Below, piece by piece: positions 57,931 through 64,000 of a stretch of DNA of 64,000 bases (position 1 is the stretch's first letter; each line of letters starts with the position of its first letter). The notes beneath the pieces are model-generated. The model saw only the letters and a program-made list of their open reading frames with translations. It was not told where the DNA came from and did not search any database. Source of the stretch: Aurantiochytrium sp. KH105 (Eukaryota; Sar; Bigyra; Thraustochytrida; Thraustochytriidae). The stretch covers positions 186,001 through 250,000 of the forward strand of contig BGKB01000034.1 of NCBI GenBank assembly GCA_003116975.1. The letters run 5' to 3'. Position numbers and translations under genes: made by a program.

Positions 57931-58695
57931 TTAGAAGAAGTTGCTGGCCACGGCGGCGCGCGCGAGGACAAGAGAAAGAACGGCGGAAGCTCCGTAACTC
58001 GAAGCAGCAGAGGGAGCATTTGTGTCTCCTCCACCGCAAAAGCCTTGCGCAGCGGCAAGGATCTCTTGGCTGGAGATGAGAGCAGTGAGATCGTCCGGGC
58101 AGGAGCAAGCTGCGCACGTAAGTCCCGGGAGAATCGTCGGGCTCTGCGTGATGGCTTCTTGAAAGAGAGCCCCAAGCGCGTCAGGGTCCGTGGTGACCAT
58201 GAGCTCCTGCAGGTATCCGTAGCAAATAGGGTCTTCGACGCAGTCCAACATGCTCTCGGCACAGGTGGTGAAGATGCACTGCGCGTCCGGCAGGACATCG
58301 GTGATGGGGCAGTATTCTTGGAGCTGGGCCAAGGTCCCGTTGACGACGGTGCCATTGCCAAAGGCAGTAGTGAGCGCGGACTCAAATTCATCATAGCAGG
58401 CGTCGCCAGAGCACGATGCGCAAGCCGCCACAAAGGATCCCAGCTCGGAGCTAAGCAGCGCCTGAGTGCTCTGGATTGCGGTCATCATGTCATCGGATTC
58501 GGTCCCCTCGAGCGCCGCGCTGCACGTGGCATCGCTCTCGCACAGGTTCACCGCTGTCTGGCACTCTCCGTCCAGCGCGCTCGCCAGGCACGGCGTGTCA
58601 AAGAGAAAGCCCTCCGCGGGCTGCAGGTTGGCCGCCGCCGCCGCCAGCACCGCCACGGCCGCCGCCAGCGCCGCTGTGCGCGCGCTCTTGCCCAT
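57931..58695 (-). CDS. Secreted, cysteine-rich, probably GPI-anchored protein
   Basis: The protein has 254 residues. A signal peptide is clear: MGKSARTAALAAAVAVLAAA with likely cleavage before or near AEGFLFD. The mature part has 16 Cys, an even number that suggests disulfides, and two NGT glycosylation sequons side by side (GNGTVVNGT). Two segments resemble each other: CQTAVNLCESDATCSAAL and CAESMLDCVEDPICYGYL, sharing the spacing C-x6/7-C-x4-C, so an internal duplication is likely. The C-terminus is Ser/Ala-rich followed by a hydrophobic tail (GASAVLSLVLARAAVASNFF), typical of a GPI-attachment signal. It would sit on the cell surface. I do not recognise the family. Confidence 0.82.
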   Translation of the reverse strand: MGKSARTAALAAAVAVLAAAAANLQPAEGFLFDTPCLASALDGECQTAVNLCESDATCSAALEGTESDDMMTAIQSTQALLSSELGSFVAACASCSGDACYDEFESALTTAFGNGTVVNGTLAQLQEYCPITDVLPDAQCIFTTCAESMLDCVEDPICYGYLQELMVTTDPDALGALFQEAITQSPTILPGLTCAACSCPDDLTALISSQEILAAAQGFCGGGDTNAPSAASSYGASAVLSLVLARAAVASNFF

Positions 58696-58761
58696 CCTTC
58701 TCCCGCTCGCTTGTTTGCTCGCTTGCTTGCTTCTCGCACGCCGCGTTAGAGGTTTGCACGC

Positions 58762-58787
58762 GGCTCGGCTCGGCTCGGCTCGGCTCG
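58762..58787. repeat. (GGCTC)n pentanucleotide repeat
   Basis: Five GGCTC units stand in tandem upstream of the secreted-protein gene. Confidence 0.9.
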
Positions 58788-59242
58788 ACGCAGTCGAGTC
58801 ACGTGGCTGCCGCAGCCGCGTCCGGATCCATTCTCGGGCCCGTGGCGGCTAGCTCTTTTCCTGGCTCCCGGTATTCGACGTGCAAGCCCGCCCTCAGTCA
58901 CTCCCTCCCCAGCGGTATGGCGGCGGGCGCCGTGCATTGCATTGCGTCGCTGTGCTTTGCTGTTGCTCGCATCATGCTCGTTCATTCAGCCGCTGCCGCC
59001 GTCCAAAGTGGTACTCGGCCTAACTAACTGTAAGCAATATCGTACCGGGCCCCTCTGGAGACGGTCCGGACGCGCCTCTCTTCGTCCTCACGCACACACG
59101 CACTAACTGCCGCCGTTAGACGGCCTCTCGCCGTCCCGCCTTTGGCTGCGCGGGCGCTGACCACCTGGCTGGCCGGCCCGCCCCGCCCGCCCCGCCCGCC
59201 CGCCCGCCGCCGCCGCCGTCTGCGAGAGCGCGCGGGCGCGAG

Positions 59243-59270
59243 CACACGCACGCACGCACGCACGCACGCG
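59243..59270. repeat. (ACGC)n tetranucleotide repeat
   Basis: About six tandem ACGC units occur within GC-rich DNA. Confidence 0.9.
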
Positions 59271-59343
59271 CGGGCCGGTCGGTCGGTCGGCCGCGCGAGG
59301 CGGCGCGAGGTTGATTTGGTTTTTTCCCGTGGCCGCTCGCTAT

Positions 59344-59387
59344 CTTTCTTTCTTTCTTCAAGTTTCTTTCTTTCTTTCTTTCTTTCT
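59344..59387. repeat. (TTTC)n tetranucleotide repeat
   Basis: Two blocks of TTTC units are split by TTCAAG. Confidence 0.9.
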
Positions 59388-60103
59388 GTCTGTTTTGCTT
59401 GCTTTCCAGGTTTCTTGCTTGTTGCAGTGGTTGCTGGCCATGCTTGCTGGCGCGGAGAGCGGCCGCCACGGTCGACGAAGCCGCAAGGCGGCTGGCGGTG
59501 CGTGCGACGTGCTTGCTTGCGAGCGAGCGAGCGAGCGACTCCGGCGGCGCTGGGACCGAGCTGCGCCTGGGAAGCGGCTGCGGCGGCAAGCACTTCACAA
59601 GTAGTATGCCAGTTCGAGTCCGAGTCACTGACGCGTTCCTGCGTTCTGAGCTGAGCCCGAGTCTTGCGATCGTTCTGTCGTTCTCTTCCACATGTCAGGC
59701 CTGGAAGGAGAGACGAACAACCAACCAATGGCAACTGCAACCATGGCAACTTGAGGGAATGGAAGACGGGGCTGGGAAGCCAGCCGCCGAGCACGGACCG
59801 GCTCCACCTTCGCGTCGGTCACGCTTGGGCGACCTTTGGCGAGCGCCGCGGTGGCTCGGCTCGGGACAAGAACTTTGAGAGAGGAGAGGAACATACGAGA
59901 TAGGTTTTGGGGATACGAAGTACGAAATAATCATGAGAGAGGAAACGAGGTTGAAGTACAGAAGGAAAAGGGCCCCGCCGGGTCTGGGATAGGCTAGGCT
60001 TGGCTGGCATTAGCTCGGTTGGCATTAGCTCGGCCTGGGAGAGAGAGAGAGGCCGGGGAAGAGAACGACGTCATCGACATGGCTTCATGCTTGCTCTTGT
60101 CCT

Positions 60104-60157
60104 GACTTGTCTTTGTTTTGTCTTGTTTTGTCTTGTCTTGTCTTGCGTCTTGTCTTC
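60104..60157. repeat. (TCTTG)n pentanucleotide repeat
   Basis: About nine TCTTG/TTTTG units, in the 3' flank of the G-alpha gene. Confidence 0.9.
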
Positions 60158-60221
60158 GTCTCGGCCACAGACGAGGGGGGAGGAGAGAGAAGCGAAGCGC
60201 TGCGAAGCGCTGACTGCGCCG

Positions 60222-60250
60222 CATCACACATCACACATCACACATCACAC
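60222..60250. repeat. (CATCACA)n heptanucleotide repeat
   Basis: Four tandem CATCACA units end 19 bases from the G-alpha stop codon. Confidence 0.9.
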
Positions 60251-60268
60251 AGGAGGTCAGAGAACTAC

Positions 60269-61807
60269 TTAGATCATGCCGCTGATCTGCATGCCCTTGC
60301 GGAGAAAAATACCCTGGCAAGAGTTGATGATGTTCTCCATGTTCTCGGTGGCGGTGGCGACGGTCTCAAAGGGATAGACCTTGGACATGAGGTCGTCGAC
60401 GGAGGTGTTGCGCTGCACGATGCGGTCATGCGTGTCGCAAAAGCGCTTGGAAACATACTTGATGGCAGCGTCGGCGTCTTTGGCGGGGCCCGAATAAGAT
60501 TGAAAGCACGTATTAAGTGAGATTTTCTGGATCTTCTCCCGGAAGATGTCGGACTTGTTTAAAAACAGAATGATGTTGGTCTGGCTGAAAAACGGACTCT
60601 CGCAGAGGTCCTTAAACACATCGAGTGACTCGCGCATTCTGTTGGTCCGGCCATCCTCGATACACAGCTGGGAGAAACCATCGAGACCCACGACGTAAAG
60701 AATAATGTCCACCTCGTCAAAGTAATTGATCCAATTCCGGCGCTCGATGCGCTGACCGCCGACGTCGATGAGCAAAAACTTGTGATTCTTGTGGACGAAA
60801 TCGAGCTCCTGCACCTTGCGCGTCTGTTTTCGCGCGTGCAACATGTCGTCCTCGGATGGCGTGAACGACTTGCTGCTAATACGGTCGAGGTTCTCCATGT
60901 AGTAGCCGATGGGCGCCTCGAGCGTGGGGATCTTGCCCTCCATCTGATACACGCGCCTGAGCACGGGCTCTTCCCAAAGAATCTGCAGGATTTCCGCCAC
61001 CGTCATTTCCTCCGTCTCCTCGGAGACCTCCTCCGACCCGTGCTTGCCCTCCTGCGTGTAGGTACGCACGACCGATACTTTTTCGTAGAGCTGCGTCCCC
61101 TCGGGGAGGCCGAGGATGATCTCAGCCAGGTGCGCGACCTCGTCTGAGATGACGGTGGACCCGCCGTACCTGTCAAGACCCATGGGAACAGGCTTTTTGC
61201 CCCCGGTGGAGGACCTCGTGGTCGAGACCTCGATGTCGCCAGCCCGCACGCTGCCAGACTCGGAGATGTCTGTGGCTCTGCCGCCGGACCCTCCCGAGGA
61301 GCTCCCTTCGGAAATATCCGAGGGCCGCGGCTTGTCCTGGGAATAAGAGGGGATGGTGGACCGACCGGTGAGCCGGCCCGAAGGCGTGCTTTCCTCTGAG
61401 ACGAACTCGGTAAAAGACATTTTTGGACCGTTCCGCATTCCCTTTTCCTGCGCGTCGTGCCGCATCTTCTGCACGAGCTTGCGGTCGAACTCCTCCTCAT
61501 GCATTTCGCCTTCGAACAAGAGGTCATTGGCGCTCTGGATCATTTTCCGCACGGTCATGATTGTTGACTCGACCATGAGCGTGCGGTAGTAATTCCTTTC
61601 GGCCTCGCTAAACCCATTCGAGTGTTTGAGCTGGAACTGTTTAAACACGGTGCTCTTTCCGGAATTACCCGTGCCCAGCAAAAGGATTTTCGAGTTGTTC
61701 TTGGTCGACTTCCCTGCTCTCCCGCCCTGGGAGCGCGAGTCCGTGTCGTTCATCAGGCGGTTCGCATTCTCGTCTGAGCCGCCCTTGGCGCACGCGCACT
61801 GGCCCAT
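60269..61807 (-). CDS. Heterotrimeric G-protein alpha subunit, divergent and with long insertion
   Basis: The protein has 512 residues against about 350 for the family. MGQCACAKGG supplies Gly2 for myristoylation and Cys for palmitoylation, so it is membrane-attached. G1 is GTGNSGKST (45-53), where the family has Glu at the Asn48 position. Switch I reads ARKQTRKVQELDF (Arg near 325), keeping the Arg and Thr but losing the Thr-Gly after them. Switch II IDVGGQRIERRNWINYFDEV is intact with catalytic Gln, NKSD is G4, and TATEN stands for the usual TCATD at G5. A Ser/Gly-rich insertion of roughly 110-150 residues (about 130-270) sits in the helical domain. The tail FLRKGMQISGMI gives no clear Gi/Gs/Gq type. 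The changes around G1 and switch I suggest altered nucleotide cycling. Confidence 0.92.
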   Translation of the reverse strand: MGQCACAKGGSDENANRLMNDTDSRSQGGRAGKSTKNNSKILLLGTGNSGKSTVFKQFQLKHSNGFSEAERNYYRTLMVESTIMTVRKMIQSANDLLFEGEMHEEEFDRKLVQKMRHDAQEKGMRNGPKMSFTEFVSEESTPSGRLTGRSTIPSYSQDKPRPSDISEGSSSGGSGGRATDISESGSVRAGDIEVSTTRSSTGGKKPVPMGLDRYGGSTVISDEVAHLAEIILGLPEGTQLYEKVSVVRTYTQEGKHGSEEVSEETEEMTVAEILQILWEEPVLRRVYQMEGKIPTLEAPIGYYMENLDRISSKSFTPSEDDMLHARKQTRKVQELDFVHKNHKFLLIDVGGQRIERRNWINYFDEVDIILYVVGLDGFSQLCIEDGRTNRMRESLDVFKDLCESPFFSQTNIILFLNKSDIFREKIQKISLNTCFQSYSGPAKDADAAIKYVSKRFCDTHDRIVQRNTSVDDLMSKVYPFETVATATENMENIINSCQGIFLRKGMQISGMI

Positions 61808-61865
61808 CTTCTTCTTCTTCTTCTTCTTCTTCTTCTTCTTCTTCTTCTTCTTCTTCTTCTTCTTC
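61808..61865 (-). repeat. (AAG)19 tract directly upstream of the G-alpha start codon
   Basis: Read on the coding strand, about 19 AAG/GAA triplets end exactly at the ATG with no spacer, so the whole Kozak region is purine repeat. The repeat lies in the 5' untranslated region. Confidence 0.92.
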
Positions 61866-62640
61866 CTTGCTCCTTGCTTTGGTGCCTGCCTGCCTTGGCT
61901 GGATCGGCCGTTCCCCTCGGCCTCTCCGCCCTCCTCGGCTCAGCTCAGCTCGCGTACTCGCCGCTGCTCTTCGCCTTTCGATTTGGCCCTTCTCTGAGCC
62001 CGCCTACTTTTGCCAGGCCAGCGAGACCCGCGAGGGCTTCTGCACCTCTGTCAGCTCCAGCTGCTGCTGCTGCTGCTGCTCCGCCACCTCGGGCAGCAAG
62101 ACCGGGACCGGGACCGAGCCCGAGCCCGCGCCCGAGCGAGGGATGAGATATGAGACCAGACGAGACGAGACGAGCTGGAGACGGAGATGGGTAAGATTGG
62201 CTTCCTCGCGCGCGAGCCGCGCCGACCCGCGCGCACGCGGCTCGAGACGGCCTGCGGCGCCGGTCGCGGCCTCCGCGATAAAGAGCGAGCGAGCGCGCAA
62301 CCCGCGCGAGGAACGGCGAACGCCAGCGAGCCTCCTAGCTGGCCAGCCAGCTAGCTCCGCTGGTCGAGGCCAAGCTCGCTCGCTCGCCGGGTTGCGCGGG
62401 TTTCCTTCCGTGCGTAAGCAGGCGGCAGGACGCGCGGCCGCGGCGTGCACGGTCTCGCGCGGCCACGGGCGGGCGCTTGGGCGCGGCTTGGCCTGGCTCG
62501 GCGCGGCTCGGCTTGGCCCGGGCGCGGCGCAGAGGCGCGGCGGGCGCGAGGAAGCGGCGCAGAGGCGCGGCGTGGCGAGGTCGCGCGCGGCCTCGGGGTG
62601 TGCGGCGCGCGCGAGCGAGATCCAGCGGCGCGCCTCCGCG

Positions 62641-62674
62641 GCCTCGCCTCGCCTCGCCTCGCCTCGCCTCGCCT
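62641..62674. repeat. (GCCTC)n pentanucleotide repeat
   Basis: Seven tandem GCCTC units; a shorter copy recurs at 62757-62780. Confidence 0.9.
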
Positions 62675-63545
62675 CCGCTCCGCGGCGAGAGGGGCGCGGC
62701 GCGCGCTGTGCGCGGGCGGCGCGGCCTCCTCGCGCGGGCTGGCCTCGCGCAGGCTGGCCTCGCCTCGCCTCGCCTCGCGCGCGCGCGCGATGAAAATTGA
62801 ACGAACGAACGAACGAGCGAATTCCGCGCGAAAAATGCGAGCGCCGCGCTCCTCCGGCGGCCCAGCCTCGCGCGGGGAGACCGAGGGGGGGGAGAGGCCT
62901 CGGCCGCGCGCGGACCAGGGTCTGTCTCCGCGCCGCCCGCGCGGCTCCTCCGCTCCGCTCCTCTCCTCGCGGCCGCTCGCGCTGCTCCGTCGCGGCTCGA
63001 GCCTCGTCTCGTCTCGTCTCGTAGGTGCTCTGCCGGAGCGGCTCTCGCGTGCCGCGGGGAAACCCCCGCCTTAACCTCTTCCCCCCCTTCTGCGCCTCTC
63101 CCCGCGCCCCGCGCGCACACTCTGATACAAGTTTTACCCGCCACACCGCCGCCGCCGCCTTAAACGGATTCCCCGAGCGGCGCGAAGGAATCGCCGGTTT
63201 CCCCGACGGGCAATGGGTGGAGTCCGCAAGTTGAACCCCGGGAGCGCCGCCGCGCCCTCCGCTCGCAAGCGGGCGGCGGCGCCCGCGCGCGGGACCCGGC
63301 GCGCGCGGAGAGAGGCGCGGCGGCCGGCGGTCGGCCGCCCGCGCCCGGCCGCGGGCCGCGGGCGCGAGCTGCGGCGCCGCGCGAGAGAGAGAGCGCGCGC
63401 GGCGACTTTTTCTGGATACACCTTGGAGGCCGCTAGTTAGTGCTAGTAGCAGCAGTGGATAGGCGGGGTTTTTGAAAACTAGGGGGAGGCGGAGCAGACC
63501 CGCATCGAGAAGGACGCGGAGAAGGGGCAGCGCGGCAGCAGGAGC

Positions 63546-63578
63546 AGCAGCGGCAGCGGCAGCGGCAGCGCAGCGGCA
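63546..63578. repeat. (GGCAGC)n repeat in the Tim8 leader
   Basis: About five GGCAGC units lie just upstream of the Tim8 start codon at 63585. Confidence 0.88.
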
Positions 63579-63584
63579 GGGAAG

Positions 63585-63983
63585 ATGTCGTCGTGGTTCG
63601 GAGGCGGCTCGAGCTCGAGCAGCTCGAGCGACTACAGCAGCAGCACGTCGAGCTTCGACAACACGGGGTCCGGCTTCGACTCCGGCTCGGGCTTTGACTC
63701 CTCCTCGAGCAACTACGCCGCCTCGCCCTCGTACGGAGGCGGCGGCGCGGCGGGCTCGCAGGCAGCGCTCCGCCAGGCGCTCGAGCAGGAGCAGCAGCGC
63801 GCCGTTGTGCAGGCGGCCATCGCCAAGCTCTCGGAGATGTGCTGGGATACCTGCGTCGGCCGCCCCGACGCCAAGCTCAGCAGCTCCGAGCAGACCTGCA
63901 TTAGCAACTGCGCCGAGCGCTACCTTGATGTCAGCATGTTCATCATGGGCCGCATGTCCAAGGGTCAGGGTCATCAGCACTAG
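63585..63983 (+). CDS. TIM8: Small Tim chaperone, Tim8-type
   Basis: The 132-residue protein carries the twin CX3C signature of small Tims: MCWDTCVGRPDAKL, then SEQTCISNCAERYLDVSMFI, with 16 residues between the two pairs. CWDxC and the DxSxFI ending point to Tim8 rather than Tim9, 10 or 13. These proteins work as hexamers (Tim8-Tim13) in the mitochondrial intermembrane space and carry hydrophobic precursors toward TIM22 or SAM. The first 60 residues (MSSWFGGGSSSSSSSDYSSS and onward) are Ser/Gly-rich and absent from typical Tim8, which is about 90 residues long; the FGGG start recalls Tim13. There is no presequence, as expected for a MIA40 substrate. Confidence 0.87.
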   Translation: MSSWFGGGSSSSSSSDYSSSTSSFDNTGSGFDSGSGFDSSSSNYAASPSYGGGGAAGSQAALRQALEQEQQRAVVQAAIAKLSEMCWDTCVGRPDAKLSSSEQTCISNCAERYLDVSMFIMGRMSKGQGHQH

Positions 63984-64000
63984 AGAAACAAGCATAGCAA

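Larger units (their letters stand above)
58696..60268. other. 1.6 kb gap rich in simple repeats, no gene
   Basis: The region between the secreted protein and the G-alpha gene holds at least six short tandem repeats and GC-rich stretches with open frames on both strands that have no recognisable content. Confidence 0.5.
61866..63584. other. 1.7 kb GC-rich divergent region, no convincing gene
   Basis: It holds the promoters of the G-alpha and Tim8 genes. GC content is extreme between 62200 and 63400, and a 663-codon frame on the minus strand running through it and through Tim8 is Arg/Ala-rich chance reading. GCCTC repeats lie at 62641-62674 and 62757-62780. Confidence 0.5.

Noticed and set aside
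62004..63995. 663-codon minus-strand frame over the right end
   Set aside because: Extremely Arg/Ala-rich, no domain, and antisense to Tim8; expected in DNA with few stop codons.
1..64000. tRNA and rRNA genes
   Set aside because: I looked for B-box-like GGTTCGAATCC and conserved rRNA stretches by eye and found none convincing; a covariance-model scan would be needed to exclude them.

Overview
This is a 64 kb window of nuclear DNA from a GC-rich, intron-poor eukaryote. Most genes are single long open frames. The two genes where I can place introns use canonical GT-AG introns of 100-177 bases. The gene set includes ciliary proteins (IFT43, LRRC49, CFAP43), a mevalonate kinase, a HUWE1/TOM1-type giant protein, a bZIP factor with an altered basic region, and a nuclease-kinase protein like the Crinkler-related effectors. 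Together these suggest a zoosporic stramenopile, most likely a thraustochytrid-like labyrinthulomycete. That assignment is inference, because no rRNA or other diagnostic marker lies in the window.

Layout, left to right. 1-190: the 3' end of an unrecognised gene. 876-3272 (-): a coiled coil + REase-like + protein-kinase-like protein. 3521-4999 (-): a CoA-disulfide-reductase-type flavoprotein. 6143-7108 (+): an aquaglyceroporin whose last codons have been tandemly repeated into its 3' flank. 8048-9314 (+): mevalonate kinase in three exons. 9976-11271 (+): an ArfGAP. 11412-15518 (-): a large RCC1-BTB-BTB protein with a hydrophobic tail. 16187-17041 (+): IFT43, head to head with the RCC1 gene. 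17359-28725 (-): an 11.4 kb HUWE1-like frame that stops before any HECT domain. 29650-30339 (+): an AT-richer Ulp1/C48 peptidase fragment. 30360-33677 (-): a WD40-Roc-COR-TIR protein. 35690-36011 (+): a 73-residue one-intron membrane protein. 36479-39358 (-): LRRC49. 39580-43221 (-): a mitochondrial-type PPR protein. 43639-45618 (-): a ZZ finger + bromodomain protein. 48461-50800 (+): a bZIP-like factor. 51452-56965 (-): CFAP43. 57931-58695 (-): a secreted Cys-rich, probably GPI-anchored protein. 60269-61807 (-): a divergent G-protein alpha subunit. 63585-63983 (+): the small mitochondrial chaperone Tim8.

Genes are not arranged in operons. Three of about 19 belong to the flagellum: IFT43 (IFT-A transport), LRRC49 (tubulin polyglutamylase complex) and CFAP43 (axonemal tether). 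Intergenic DNA is GC-rich and full of simple repeats, with a notable preference for 5-base units.

The most unusual content is the WD40-Roc-COR-TIR fusion, which looks like an innate-immunity or signalling receptor; the HECT-less HUWE1 homologue; and the REase-kinase protein. A transposon-type Ulp1 peptidase fragment lies immediately beside the TIR end of the ROCO gene. I found no rRNA, convincing tRNA, CRISPR array or intact mobile element.
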